Origin: Candidatus Gastranaerophilales bacterium
Lineage (GTDB): Bacteria; Cyanobacteriota; Vampirovibrionia; Gastranaerophilales; Gastranaerophilaceae
Reading direction: 5' to 3'
Length of the DNA: 64,000 nucleotides
NCBI GenBank assembly: GCA_910587375.1
Contig: CAJULR010000010.1
Location: 19,493-83,492 of the forward strand
The notes below the pieces were generated by a model. The model was not told where the DNA came from. It saw only the letters and a program-made list of their open reading frames with translations, and ran no database searches. The translations under genes were made by a program, and so were the position numbers. This document shows, in pieces, positions 32,075 through 41,573 of the stretch (positions are counted from its first letter, which is position 1; the number at the start of each line of letters is the position of its first letter).

Positions 32075-32997
32075 AAGAAATAGAACATAGAATAAATTAC
32101 AACCTGAAAGCATGCAGTACGCTTCGGATTTCATCTATTGCAGATGATGTTTATTTTCCAAAAACTATGGATGAAGTTAAACTTTTGCTTGCAAACTTGA
32201 GCGACCCTGTGATTGTTGGAAACGGTTCCAATATTCTTTTTTCTTCAAGCGGCGTTAAAAGGCCTGTTATAATTACAAAACATTTGGATAAGGTTGAAGT
32301 TAACCCCCCGTATATTAACGCTTATGCAGGCGTTGCCACGCCAAAGCTTGCCACAATGGCTTTTGAACTTAGGCTTTCAGGGTTTGAATTTTTGGCAGGG
32401 CTTCCTGCAACTCTTGGCGGCGCAGTTTCTATGAACGCAGGGGCAGACGCCCAGGCAATTTCTGATTATTTTGAATCTGCCTGTGTGTATGACAGTTTGG
32501 AAGATAAAATTAAAGAATTTAGCGCAGAAGATATGCAGTTTGGCTATAGAACTTCTGTTATAAAGAAAAATCCCGGGCGCTACGTTGTGCTTTCTGCTAA
32601 ATTTAAGCTTTTGGAAGCGGATAGCTATATTGCAATAAAAGAGGCGATGGATAGAACTGTTGAAAAAAGAAAAAACAGCCAGCCTGGCTTAAAGGAGCCG
32701 AATATCGGCTGCGCGTTTAAAAACCCTGTTAAGGATGGACAGACAATTTCTGCAGGGAAATTAATTGATGAAGCAGGCCTTAAGGGACACCTTGAAGGCG
32801 GTGCTATGGTATATTTTAACCATGCAAATTTTATTATTAATTTTAACGAAGCAACAAGTATGGATTATATAAACGTTATGCGCCAAATGCAGATGAGCGT
32901 TTTTGATAAATTTAATATTATGCTGGAGCCTGAAGTGGTCTACATTGGCTCTGATAAAAAGGAAACGGAATTATGGAATACACTGGTCAAAAGATAA
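32071..32997 (+). CDS. murB: UDP-N-acetylenolpyruvoylglucosamine reductase MurB
   Basis: FAD enzyme that reduces the enolpyruvyl group to form UDP-MurNAc. Motifs: NTLR-like CSTLRI, VGNGSNIL for FAD phosphate binding, FLAGLPATLGGAVSMNAGA, the catalytic-Ser segment in AGKLIDEAGLKG and the closing LEPEVVYIG. At 308 residues with a short C-terminal domain it fits the Bacillus-type (type II) class. ATGA overlap with murC; ddl starts 25 bases before its stop. Confidence 0.94.
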   Translation: MKEIEHRINYNLKACSTLRISSIADDVYFPKTMDEVKLLLANLSDPVIVGNGSNILFSSSGVKRPVIITKHLDKVEVNPPYINAYAGVATPKLATMAFELRLSGFEFLAGLPATLGGAVSMNAGADAQAISDYFESACVYDSLEDKIKEFSAEDMQFGYRTSVIKKNPGRYVVLSAKFKLLEADSYIAIKEAMDRTVEKRKNSQPGLKEPNIGCAFKNPVKDGQTISAGKLIDEAGLKGHLEGGAMVYFNHANFIINFNEATSMDYINVMRQMQMSVFDKFNIMLEPEVVYIGSDKKETELWNTLVKR

Positions 32998-33944
32998 AAA
33001 ATATTATAGATAAAAAAGCAAAAATTGCAGTTTTATGCGGCGGAATGTCCAACGAGAGAGAGGTTTCTCTTCGAAGCGGAAAAAATGTTTTGGCTGCTCT
33101 AAAAAGGCTTGGGTATGAAAACGCTGAAATGGTAGACGCCACAAGGGATTGTGTTGAAATCCTTGCCAAGGGCGGGTTTGAGTTTGCTTATAATACTTTG
33201 CATGGAAAATACGGTGAAGACGGCTGCATTCAGGGGCTTTTAGAAATTTTAGGGATAAAATATACCGGTTGTGATGTGAAATCAAGCGCAATTTGTATGG
33301 ATAAAGAAATGACAAAAAATGTCCTAAAGGCTGCGGGGCTCAACATTATAAAATCTGCTTGTATAAAATATGATGAAAATTTGGATATTGAAGCAGCAGT
33401 GGAGGGGCTTAAATTCCCTTTAATGGTAAAGCCTTCAGGGGAAGGCTCCAGCATTGGGATGAGCAAAGTTGATAGCATTGAAGAATTAAAAGAGGCCCTA
33501 AAGGTTGCCCAAAAATCGGATAAGAAAATTCTTTTGGAAGAATATCTCCAGGGGACAAGCATTACGGTTGGTGTTTTAGAGGATGTTGAAAAGAATGAAA
33601 TTTTTGCAACGCCAATTTTAGAGTTCAGAACAAAAACGCTTTGGTATGATTTTGAGGCAAAATATACAGAAGGTATGACTCAATTTATCCTTCCTGCGGA
33701 GCTTCCTGGGGCTTTAACGAAAGAAATTCAAAAGATGGCCGTTTTAGCGCATAAAGCGTGTGATTGTTCCGGCGTTTCCAGGGTAGATTTTTTAGTTTAC
33801 AATAATGTTCCGTACGTTTTAGAAATAAATACAAACCCTGGCATGACTGATTTATCGGACCTTCCTGCGCAGGCAAAGGCAATGGGGATAGATTACGATA
33901 ATCTTGTGCAGCTTGTTTTAAATACGGCCGCAAAAGAACTTTAA
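32973..33944 (+). CDS. ddl: D-alanine-D-alanine ligase
   Basis: ATP-grasp ligase that makes the D-Ala-D-Ala end of the peptidoglycan stem peptide. Motifs: VLCGGMSNEREVSLRSG, FAYNTLHGKYGEDGCIQG, the Lys in FPLMVKPSGEGSSIGM, and VLEINTNPGMTDLS. 323 residues; the first 18 precede the usual first strand, so a start slightly downstream is possible, but the ATG at 32973 is the only good candidate. Overlaps murB by 25 bases. Confidence 0.94.
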   Translation: MEYTGQKIKNIIDKKAKIAVLCGGMSNEREVSLRSGKNVLAALKRLGYENAEMVDATRDCVEILAKGGFEFAYNTLHGKYGEDGCIQGLLEILGIKYTGCDVKSSAICMDKEMTKNVLKAAGLNIIKSACIKYDENLDIEAAVEGLKFPLMVKPSGEGSSIGMSKVDSIEELKEALKVAQKSDKKILLEEYLQGTSITVGVLEDVEKNEIFATPILEFRTKTLWYDFEAKYTEGMTQFILPAELPGALTKEIQKMAVLAHKACDCSGVSRVDFLVYNNVPYVLEINTNPGMTDLSDLPAQAKAMGIDYDNLVQLVLNTAAKEL

Positions 33945-33998
33945 AAAACGTTTTAAGGTTTTAAATGTGGGCCAGGATAAAATATAACCGAACGGCAG

Positions 33999-34991
33999 AT
34001 GATAAATAACAACCAACAGCAGCAATATTATTACAGACGCAAACTGCGCGCAAATAAAATGAGGCGCAGAATAATTTCTGCCAAAAATGCAATTAGGAAC
34101 CTGAGGGCGCTTGTTCGTGTGGGGCTGATTTTTGGTTTTATTTATTTTGGTATTTGGGTTTTGAAGCTGCCACAGTGGTTTATTGACCCTACGCTGCTTG
34201 CGATGGCGGATGATTCTGTTGTAAAAATTGAAGGAAATCTAATTACGCCAAAATATAAAATCGTCGACCTTGTGAAGCAGACGCAGCTTCCGCATACGCA
34301 GGTTTTCAGGCTTGATACAAGGGAGCTTGAAAGAAATATTGCGCAATTACAGCCTATAAAAAAGGTGTATGCACGTCGTTATTGGTTTCCTGCACGCTTA
34401 AATATTCTTGTGGAAGAGAGAGTTCCCGTGTTTTTAATTGCCCCAAACCTTCAAACAGAGCCCATTTCGGCAATTACAATTGATGGCGTTTTTATAGACA
34501 GGGAATATATGCCAATTCCTAAAAAATTTAAGGCGACAAAAATTTTAACGTACGGAATTCGTGGCGATGACTATGAACAGTGGGATAAAAAACGTGTAGA
34601 CGAGATTTTAAAGCTTATAAAAACAATTGAGGCTTATGCCAAAAAAGATGTAAAATATGTGGATTTAAGAAACCCTAAAGATGTTTATGTTCAAATAGGC
34701 GATATTATGTTACGTCTTGGCGAAATTAATGAATCTATCTACAACAGAACCAAATGGATTGCGACAATTCTTCCCGAGGCGCAAAATAAATATGGCGGAA
34801 AGATTAAATATATCGACCTTCGTTGGGAAGACGCCAGATATATTAAGCTTGATAATAATGCAAAACACGTTGAGGGGAACAAAAAGCGCGATTTTTCAGA
34901 CGACACCGAGGAAGAAAATGCAGGAAATGAAGCAGAAGGCGGCCTAAATTCAGAAGGCGGTGTTGAATTTGGAGAGGATGAAATTTTATAA
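33999..34991 (+). CDS. ftsQ: Cell division protein FtsQ/DivIB (POTRA domain)
   Basis: A 330-residue bitopic membrane protein: an N-terminal basic, Gln/Tyr-rich cytoplasmic segment (1-38), one membrane helix (about 40-56), a POTRA domain (about 73-139: VVKIEGNLITPKYKIVDLV to LNILVEERVPVFLI) and an FtsQ-type beta domain to about 285. The last 40 residues are an unusual acidic Glu/Gly/Asn-rich tail. It would bridge early and late divisome proteins. Placement after murC-murB-ddl is the classic division/cell-wall order; ftsA and ftsZ do not follow here. Confidence 0.88.
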   Translation: MINNNQQQQYYYRRKLRANKMRRRIISAKNAIRNLRALVRVGLIFGFIYFGIWVLKLPQWFIDPTLLAMADDSVVKIEGNLITPKYKIVDLVKQTQLPHTQVFRLDTRELERNIAQLQPIKKVYARRYWFPARLNILVEERVPVFLIAPNLQTEPISAITIDGVFIDREYMPIPKKFKATKILTYGIRGDDYEQWDKKRVDEILKLIKTIEAYAKKDVKYVDLRNPKDVYVQIGDIMLRLGEINESIYNRTKWIATILPEAQNKYGGKIKYIDLRWEDARYIKLDNNAKHVEGNKKRDFSDDTEEENAGNEAEGGLNSEGGVEFGEDEIL

Positions 34992-35041
34992 CCGTTTTTT
35001 ATGCCTTTTGGCTTTTTGCAGTTAAGTGTTGAATGCCGGTT

Positions 35042-36439
35042 TTACAAGCTAAAATAACTTTCTGTAAGCGCTTTTAAATTTGGGTTTTTTATCTTGTCTA
35101 AGATTTCTTCTTTATTTAAAAGTTCAAGTTTTCCAAAAGTTTTAAGAATTCTGACACCTTCTGAAATTATATCTTCAAACTTTGCAACCAAAACGGTTTT
35201 GGCTATTTTTTCGGCAAATTCCGTCTTTCCAAAGTTTAAAATGATGTCGAATGTTTCTAATATTCTTTCTCTTTGAAGTTCTTGCGCCTCAACAGCGGCA
35301 TTTTTGGCGTTGTTTATCAAGGCCAGTTCTTCTTCAAGGCCTTTAAATAAATCAATTTTTATCGTGTTTAAAAATTCGCTTATGTTTGAAACTTCTTTTT
35401 TAACATCTTTTGAAAGGTCGAAAGTGTAAATATCCTCTCTTGAAATAAGGTTAAATTGATATTTTGCCTTTAAAATTATTCTTTTAACATAGGCAGAGCT
35501 TATATTTGGAGCATTTTGCGCCGGCATTTGCGTTGTGCAGTCTTTTTTCAAGGAATTTTTGTCTTCGTTTTTGTCTTCGGGCAAAAATTTATCTTCGCTT
35601 AACATTTTGCAAAGATACTTTACAAAATCTAAAATTTCAAAATCAAAAACTGTTTCAAGAGAAATTTCTTCAGGGTATGCGCCAAGAATTGTGTCGAAAA
35701 CTTCAAGCGCTTCTTTTGTTTTACCTTTTTCGACAAGTTCAAAAAGAGGAGTTAAATACAGAATGCTTGAAGCGGCAAAGCTTTTGGAGCATGTGTTTTT
35801 AAAATACTGAAAAAGCGCGTCAAATGCGTCTTTATCACTATATGATACAAGAAAGTTTACATATTTATATTTTTCAAAATCTGCTTCGATGTTTGTCACA
35901 CAAAGCGCAGAATCCGCTTCAAAGGCTGAGTTTGCGCTTTTAATGGCATTCAAAGCTTCGCTATAAAGCCTTCTGTCATTGAATTTATTAAGAGCAAGTG
36001 CGCAATTTTGTGCCAAAGGTTCAAAATCAGAGAATGCAAATTTTTCTAAATATTCTACTGCAACAGGGTCGTTTATTTGGCAAAAATACGCCGCAGCATA
36101 AGCTTTTTGCCCATTATCGCCCTCTTCAAAAAGCGCTAAGATTTCATCTGTTAAATCTTCATTTGCAAATTTTACCCAGGAATTTACAATGAAGTTTTCA
36201 AAATCCAAACTGTAAATTTTTGTGAATTTGAAAACGTTTTGCAAGTTTCCAGCATTCACGGCGCCACAAAGGTTTTTTGCAATTTTTTCTTTTATAAAAT
36301 CAAATATGAATTCTGATTTTTCAGAAAGTTTTTTAAATGTTTCAATATCCCCGGTGTCAACAATGGCGCGTGCTGCAGCCCTTGAGATTTCAAGGTTTTT
36401 TGAAATTAAATCGTTTGCTCTTTTACATCCTAAATCCAT
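35042..36439 (-). CDS. HEAT-repeat-like helical protein
   Basis: About 465 residues, almost entirely alpha-helical, with successive paired helices (DLTDEILALFEEGDNGQKAYAA, DPVAVEYLEKFAFSDFEPLA, SEALNAIKSANSAFEADSAL) that look like degenerate HEAT/ARM repeats. The Met at 36439 is preferred to one at 36475 because a TATAAT (36446-36451, minus strand) lies between them and would be the promoter. No enzymatic motif. A role as a scaffold is the only reasonable inference. It lies alone between the ftsQ cluster and pyrH and is divergent from pyrH. Confidence 0.7.
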   Translation of the reverse strand: MDLGCKRANDLISKNLEISRAAARAIVDTGDIETFKKLSEKSEFIFDFIKEKIAKNLCGAVNAGNLQNVFKFTKIYSLDFENFIVNSWVKFANEDLTDEILALFEEGDNGQKAYAAAYFCQINDPVAVEYLEKFAFSDFEPLAQNCALALNKFNDRRLYSEALNAIKSANSAFEADSALCVTNIEADFEKYKYVNFLVSYSDKDAFDALFQYFKNTCSKSFAASSILYLTPLFELVEKGKTKEALEVFDTILGAYPEEISLETVFDFEILDFVKYLCKMLSEDKFLPEDKNEDKNSLKKDCTTQMPAQNAPNISSAYVKRIILKAKYQFNLISREDIYTFDLSKDVKKEVSNISEFLNTIKIDLFKGLEEELALINNAKNAAVEAQELQRERILETFDIILNFGKTEFAEKIAKTVLVAKFEDIISEGVRILKTFGKLELLNKEEILDKIKNPNLKALTESYFSL

Positions 36440-36537
36440 AACAATATTATACAAAAGATTATACATTGGGGCCATTTTTTAGTATAATGGTTTTAATCGG
36501 TGCCATTTTAATACGGAATTTGAAAAAGAATAATATT

Positions 36538-37269
36538 ATGGGAAAAGATTTAAAATATAAAAAAATTCTGCTCAAAATCAGTGGTGAAGCTCTTCTTGGG
36601 GAGCAAGAATTCGGGATTGACCCAAAGCCTGTTGAAATGATTGCAACGGAAATTAAAAAAGCGCATGACCTTGGTGTGCAGATTGCCGTTGTTGTTGGGG
36701 GCGGAAACATTTTCAGAGGAATGAAAAATTCTTCAAAACTCGGGATGGACAGAGCTTCAGGCGATTATGTCGGAATGCTTGCAACGGTGATGAATGCAAT
36801 TGCACTGCAATCTGAATTAAGAAAGCTTGGGGTGTCATGCCGGGTGCAGTCTGCAATTACAATGAATAAAATTGCAGAGCCCTATATTAGGTTTAAAGCC
36901 ATTCGCCACCTTGAAAAGAACCGTGTTGTAATTTTTGCGGCGGGGACAGGAAACCCATTCTTTACAACAGATACGGCAGCAGCGCTTCGTGCGGCAGAAA
37001 TTGGCGCAGAGGCCATGCTTATGGCGAAAAACGGCGTGGACGGTGTTTATTCTGATGACCCAAGAATTAACCCTGAAGCTAAAAAGTTTGACAAAATCAC
37101 ATATGATGATGTGATTGTAAAAGGTTTAAAAGTTATGGATTTAACAAGCTGTTCATTGTGTAAACAGAACAACATACCCATTGTGGTATTTGATTTTGCG
37201 CTTGAAAACAGCATAATTAATATCTTAGATAACAAAGACGTAGGCACTTTAGTAGGAGATTTTTCATGA
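36538..37269 (+). CDS. pyrH: UMP kinase PyrH
   Basis: Phosphorylates UMP to UDP; bacterial-type amino-acid-kinase fold. The start at 36538 gives 243 residues beginning [21 protein letters not shown], as expected; the frame extends to 36466 without similarity. Other motifs: [46 protein letters not shown] and [12 protein letters not shown]. The ATG of frr overlaps its TGA. A TATAAT at 36483-36488 is a probable -10 element. Confidence 0.95.
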   Translation: MGKDLKYKKILLKISGEALLGEQEFGIDPKPVEMIATEIKKAHDLGVQIAVVVGGGNIFRGMKNSSKLGMDRASGDYVGMLATVMNAIALQSELRKLGVSCRVQSAITMNKIAEPYIRFKAIRHLEKNRVVIFAAGTGNPFFTTDTAAALRAAEIGAEAMLMAKNGVDGVYSDDPRINPEAKKFDKITYDDVIVKGLKVMDLTSCSLCKQNNIPIVVFDFALENSIINILDNKDVGTLVGDFS

Positions 37270-37826
37270 GTGTAGATGAAATTAAAACTCAAGGTACTGA
37301 TAAAATGGAAAAATGTATTGCGCAGCTCAAAAAAGAGCTTGTGACAATCAGGACAGGCAGGGCAAACCCGCTTATTTTGGAAAAAGTTTTAATCGACTAT
37401 TACGGTACGCCTACAAAATTAAGACAATTATCCCAAGTGACCGTGCAAGATGGCACTACTCTTGTGATTGCGCCTTTTGATAAAACTATTGTAAAGGAAA
37501 TTGAAAAAGCGTTAATTAAGGCAGATTTAGGAATTACACCAAACTCTGACGGCGTGGTTGTGCGCCTTGTATTCCCGCCTTTAACGGCAGACAGAAGAAA
37601 AGAGCTTTCAAAAGACGTTAAAGCGATGGGCGAAACTGCAAAAGTTGCAATAAGAAACGTTCGCCGTGATTTATCTGACGATATTAAGAAACTTGAAAAG
37701 GCTGAAAACATGCCGGAAGACGCTGTTCGCGACGCGCAGGATTCTGTTCAAAAGTTGACTGATAGATATATAAAAATGATTGATGACATTGTATCTGAAA
37801 AAGAAAAAGAGGTTATGACCGTTTAA
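37266..37826 (+). CDS. frr: Ribosome recycling factor
   Basis: Releases ribosomes from mRNA after termination together with EF-G. The 186 residues carry [23 protein letters not shown] (helix 1), [28 protein letters not shown] (domain II) and the C-terminal helices with VRNVRRD-like [21 protein letters not shown] overlap with pyrH; cdsA starts two bases after the stop. Family-typical in every respect. Confidence 0.96.
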   Translation: MSVDEIKTQGTDKMEKCIAQLKKELVTIRTGRANPLILEKVLIDYYGTPTKLRQLSQVTVQDGTTLVIAPFDKTIVKEIEKALIKADLGITPNSDGVVVRLVFPPLTADRRKELSKDVKAMGETAKVAIRNVRRDLSDDIKKLEKAENMPEDAVRDAQDSVQKLTDRYIKMIDDIVSEKEKEVMTV

Positions 37827-37828
37827 TT

Positions 37829-38728
37829 ATGGAAGATACGACGGCTGAAAACAAGAAAAATAAGGCTACAAGGGTTGTTACGGGGTTTATAATTTCCGTA
37901 GTTTCCTTGGTATGTATTATTGCAGGCGGTGTGCCACTGTTTTGTTTCTTGATGGGCGTACTTTTTCTTGCGGCAAGAGAATATGTCCATATTCTAAGAA
38001 ATAAAGGGTTTCACCCGAGCCTTTCTTTGATTTGCGCAACAAGCCTTGTTTTTGGGCTTTTGATATTTTTCAGACGCTTTGACCTCGTGCCTTGCGTTCT
38101 TGCTTTTGCAATAATGGCGTCATTTTTGGTGGTGCTTTTTATGGGCCGCCAGCCCTATATTGCAAACGTTGCAACAACAGCACTCGGGTTTATGTACGGA
38201 GGCTGGCTTCCTTGTCATATTCTTTTATTAAGGCAAATAAATTCTGAAAGTGTAAATTTCTTTGTTCCGGGGTTAAATGATGGCCTTTATTATCTTTTGT
38301 ACACATTTTTAATTGTTGTGGCGACTGACATTGGGGCATATTATTTCGGTTCAAAATTTGGAAAAACAAAACTTTCAAAGGTTATTAGCCCGAAAAAAAC
38401 CGTGGAAGGCGCTGTCGGCGGCGGTTTGTTTGCAATCTTTGTTTCCGCTTTTGGTGTGTTTTATACAAATTTGAGCCCAATAGAAGCAGTTATTGGCGGG
38501 TTTTTAATTACGCTTTTTGCCCAGTTTGGAGATTTATCCGAATCTTTGATTAAAAGGGACGCCGGCGTTAAGGATTCAAGCAACATTCTTCCTGGACACG
38601 GCGGCCTTTTGGACAGAGCTGATTCCTACGTTTTCGCGCTTCCTGTTGCTTATTATTACCTTTTCTATTTCACAAGCGGCAACAATGTAATCCTTGATTT
38701 AATTACCTATATTCAAAAGTGTGTATAA
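37829..38728 (+). CDS. cdsA: Phosphatidate cytidylyltransferase CdsA
   Basis: Integral membrane enzyme that makes CDP-diacylglycerol for phospholipid synthesis. About 299 residues, seven to eight hydrophobic helices, and the C-terminal signature SLIKRDAGVKDSSNILPGHGG followed by LLDRADS. The usual neighbours uppS and dxr are missing: frr precedes it and rnc follows by one base. Confidence 0.93.
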   Translation: MEDTTAENKKNKATRVVTGFIISVVSLVCIIAGGVPLFCFLMGVLFLAAREYVHILRNKGFHPSLSLICATSLVFGLLIFFRRFDLVPCVLAFAIMASFLVVLFMGRQPYIANVATTALGFMYGGWLPCHILLLRQINSESVNFFVPGLNDGLYYLLYTFLIVVATDIGAYYFGSKFGKTKLSKVISPKKTVEGAVGGGLFAIFVSAFGVFYTNLSPIEAVIGGFLITLFAQFGDLSESLIKRDAGVKDSSNILPGHGGLLDRADSYVFALPVAYYYLFYFTSGNNVILDLITYIQKCV

Positions 38729-38729
38729 A

Positions 38730-39446
38730 ATGGAAATTTCTGCTGAAAGAGAAAAAGAATTAATTGAGTTTGCTTCAAAATATGGTTTGAAGTTTGAGAA
38801 TATCGGGCTTTTGAACCGTGCTTTTGTGCATACATCTTATACAAATGAAAATTCTATTGACATCCTTGAATCTTATGAAAGGCTTGAGTTTTTAGGCGAC
38901 GCTGTTTTAAAAATTGCAATCAGTGATTTTCTTTTTAAAAAATTTCCAAATTTAAGAGAAGGCGACCTTACAAAGCACCGCTCCTGGGTGGTTTCAGATA
39001 AAGAATTGTCTGTTTTTGCAGAAAAAATGGGCTTATCCAAGCTTATTTTGCTTGGGAAAAACGAAGAAGGGCTTGGAGGAAGAGAAAAACCGTCGATTTT
39101 AGCCTGTGCATTTGAGGCGTTTTTAGGGGCAATTTTTCTTGAATATAAAGACCTTGGCCTTAAGGCTGCGTACGATTTTTTGATTGATAATTTTGAAAAT
39201 GAGATTTTAAATTCAAAATTACATAATTATAAAGCGCTTTTGCAGGAATATACACAAGGAGAAAGTCACAAGCTCCCTGTTTATAAAGTTTTAGATGAAT
39301 ATGGCCTTTCGCACGATAAAACCTATGTTATAGGGGTTTATTACAATGATGTTTTAATTGCGCAGGGGCAAGGGCGCTCCAAAAAAGACGCCGAGATGGC
39401 TGCGGCAAAGCTCGCGCTTGAATTTTTAAATGTGGAGATTGTATGA
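38730..39446 (+). CDS. rnc: Ribonuclease III
   Basis: Double-stranded RNA endonuclease for rRNA and mRNA processing. 238 residues from the ATG at 38730 (one base after the cdsA stop); a GTG nine bases earlier would overlap cdsA. The catalytic signature is ERLEFLGDAVL; the dsRNA-binding domain occupies about 160-236 (NYKALLQEYTQG ... GQGRSKKDAEMAAAKLALEFL). Its TGA overlaps the rpe ATG. Confidence 0.95.
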   Translation: MEISAEREKELIEFASKYGLKFENIGLLNRAFVHTSYTNENSIDILESYERLEFLGDAVLKIAISDFLFKKFPNLREGDLTKHRSWVVSDKELSVFAEKMGLSKLILLGKNEEGLGGREKPSILACAFEAFLGAIFLEYKDLGLKAAYDFLIDNFENEILNSKLHNYKALLQEYTQGESHKLPVYKVLDEYGLSHDKTYVIGVYYNDVLIAQGQGRSKKDAEMAAAKLALEFLNVEIV

Positions 39447-40147
39447 CAAAAAGCTTGTGCGATTTTTTCAAAACAATTGACGGCGTGTCGAAAAAAAACA
39501 TTGTGTCGCCATCAATTTTGTCTGCTGATTTTGCAAATTTAGAATCGGAAATTAAAAAAACGGCTCAATTTGGCGCGCAGTGGTGCCATATCGATGTTAT
39601 GGACGGGCATTTTGTTCCAAATATTACAATTGGGGCGCCTGTTGTAAAATCTTTAAGAAATGTTACAAAGCTTAAACTTGATTCGCATTTGATGATTGAA
39701 AATCCGCTTAAATATATTTCGGATTTTATTAACGCAGGCTCTGATATTATAACCTTTCATATTGAGGCTGCAGAAAACTGTGCGAAGGAATGCATTGAGA
39801 TGATAAAAAGCGCCGGGGTTTTGGCCGGGGTTTCTATTAAACCGAATACGCCGGTTGATGTTATTAAAGGCCTTCTTCCTTTTGTTGATATGGTGCTTGT
39901 AATGACAGTGGAACCCGGGTTTTCCGGGCAAAAATTCATGCCAGAAGCTGCAAGAAAGGTAAAAGAAATTAAAGATTTAGTAGGTTATTTAGGGTTGAGT
40001 GAACTTATAATTCAGGTGGATGGCGGTATAAACGCTGAAACTGCAAAAATTTGCGCTGAATATGGCGCCAATTGTTTTGTTGCGGGAAATTATGTCTATA
40101 AAAACCCTGATGTTAAAAGCGCTATTCAAAGCCTTCTTGAGGTCTAA
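39443..40147 (+). CDS. rpe: Ribulose-phosphate 3-epimerase
   Basis: Interconverts ribulose-5-phosphate and xylulose-5-phosphate in the pentose phosphate pathway. TIM barrel with SPSILSADFANLESEI, HIDVMDGHFVPNITIG, SHLMIENP, VMTVEPGFSGQKF and QVDGGINAETA. 234 residues with about 18 extra at the N-terminus compared with the usual start. ATGA overlap with rnc shows it belongs to the pyrH-rpe run. Confidence 0.95.
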   Translation: MTKSLCDFFKTIDGVSKKNIVSPSILSADFANLESEIKKTAQFGAQWCHIDVMDGHFVPNITIGAPVVKSLRNVTKLKLDSHLMIENPLKYISDFINAGSDIITFHIEAAENCAKECIEMIKSAGVLAGVSIKPNTPVDVIKGLLPFVDMVLVMTVEPGFSGQKFMPEAARKVKEIKDLVGYLGLSELIIQVDGGINAETAKICAEYGANCFVAGNYVYKNPDVKSAIQSLLEV

Positions 40148-40149
40148 CA

Positions 40150-40854
40150 ATGGATGTTTGTAAATTTGCGCGTGCTGAGCTTGAAAAATATTCAGAACCC
40201 GGATATAAAAAATTTTCATCTGCTTTAATTCCAGGCGTGGATAATATTTTAGGTGTAAGAATTCCTATTTTAAGAAAAATTGCAAAAGAAATTGCAAAGG
40301 GCGATTGGGAATTTTTTTTAAAAAATGCGGATGAAAAATATATGGAAGACACAATGCTTTTGGGGCTTGTGCTTGCATACTTGAAAGAAGATTTTGACAA
40401 AATGTTAAAGCTGACAGCGGATTTTGTTCCAAAAATTAATAATTGGGCCGTTTGCGATACGTTTTGCAACGGTCTTAAATTTGTAAAAAAAGACAGGCAA
40501 AAAGCATTTGATTTTTTAATGCCTTATTTAAAATCAAAGGATGAATACAGTTTGCGCTTTGGGGTTGTAATGCTTTTGTCACATTTTATTGACACAGATT
40601 CTTTTGGGTCTGAACTTATTGATGAAATTTTAGAAATTTTGTTCAATTTGAAATCTGAATATTATTATGCAAGGATGGCAATCGCCTGGGCAATTTCAAT
40701 TTGCTATATAAAGTTTCCTGAAAAAACGTTTGAGCGTTTAAAGAAAAATGAACTTGAAGATTTTACTCATAATAAATCAATTTCAAAAATAATTGAATCA
40801 TATAGGGTTCCAAAAGAGGACAAGGAAGAGCTTCGAAAATTAAGGCGCAAATAG
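40150..40854 (+). CDS. DNA alkylation repair protein, AlkD-like
   Basis: A 234-residue HEAT-like-repeat DNA glycosylase-type protein. Recognised from GVRIPILRKIAKEIAKGDWEFF, INNWAVCDTFCNGLK, YSLRFGVVMLLSHFID, YYARMAIAWAISICYIKFPE and HNKSISKIIESYRV, which are hallmarks of the bacterial AlkD-related family. Probable role: excision or handling of alkylated bases; substrate not proven. It begins two bases after rpe, so it is last in the pyrH run. Confidence 0.85.
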   Translation: MDVCKFARAELEKYSEPGYKKFSSALIPGVDNILGVRIPILRKIAKEIAKGDWEFFLKNADEKYMEDTMLLGLVLAYLKEDFDKMLKLTADFVPKINNWAVCDTFCNGLKFVKKDRQKAFDFLMPYLKSKDEYSLRFGVVMLLSHFIDTDSFGSELIDEILEILFNLKSEYYYARMAIAWAISICYIKFPEKTFERLKKNELEDFTHNKSISKIIESYRVPKEDKEELRKLRRK

Positions 40855-40880
40855 TGTTTGGTGTTTGAATTCGTTTTTAC

Positions 40881-41513
40881 TTAAGTTTCAGGCGCTTGCT
40901 GTATTTCTTCCTTTGATTTTCTTATTGAAAATTCACAGCCGCAGTAAGTTTGTTTGTACATATTGTTAAAATTTGCAATTTTTTGGGTTATGTTGAAACC
41001 GTTGTTTTTCTTAAAATCAAACCTTGCAAACTCGACCCCTGTGGCTTTTGCTGCCTTGAAGGCTTCTGTGAAAATATTTTCTGAAACCTTGTGCGGGCTT
41101 ACGGTTAGTGTTGTTGTGAACTTTTTAAAACCAAGTTCTTTTGCTTTTTTTGCCGTCTGCAAAAGCCGCATTTCAAAACATTTATTACACCTTAAGCCTT
41201 TTTCGGGCTCATCTTCAAGGCCTTGAACCGTTTCGTAGAAAAATTCTGTTCCTAAATTTTTATCATCTTCAACAATAAGGTCAAAATCATATTTTTTACA
41301 ATAATTTTTTAATTCTTCAAGCCGTCTTTCGCGCTCATTTTCAGGGTGAATGTTTGGGTTAAAGAAATATGCGGTTGGAATATAGCCGAGCATTCTTAAA
41401 AGCTGGGAAGGATATCCAAAACATACGGCGCAGCAACAATGGATGAGGATTTTTTTGTCCTCATCTTTAATTTCTTCTTTGTGTAAGCTTTTTATTTTTT
41501 CAAAAAATTCCAT
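40881..41513 (-). CDS. queH: Epoxyqueuosine reductase QueH
   Basis: Last step of queuosine biosynthesis in bacteria lacking QueG. The 210 residues show the Cys-rich HCCCAVC (25-31; usually HCCCAPC), FFNPNIHPENERERRLEELKNY, LRCNKCFEMRL and TTLTVSPHKV, and a C-terminal YCGCEFS, consistent with the Fe-S and metal ligands of DUF208/QueH. No other queuosine gene is present. It follows the VKOR gene by 60 bases on the same strand. Confidence 0.9.
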   Translation of the reverse strand: MEFFEKIKSLHKEEIKDEDKKILIHCCCAVCFGYPSQLLRMLGYIPTAYFFNPNIHPENERERRLEELKNYCKKYDFDLIVEDDKNLGTEFFYETVQGLEDEPEKGLRCNKCFEMRLLQTAKKAKELGFKKFTTTLTVSPHKVSENIFTEAFKAAKATGVEFARFDFKKNNGFNITQKIANFNNMYKQTYCGCEFSIRKSKEEIQQAPET

Positions 41514-41573
41514 TGTTCTTTATATATTTTAGAAAACTTCCAAATAGGGTCTTCTTTGAAATGTTGCGCAAAA

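Noticed and set aside
34992-35041. Terminator after ftsQ (GCC-TTTT-GGC followed by T)
   Set aside because: The stem is only three base pairs, too weak to call.
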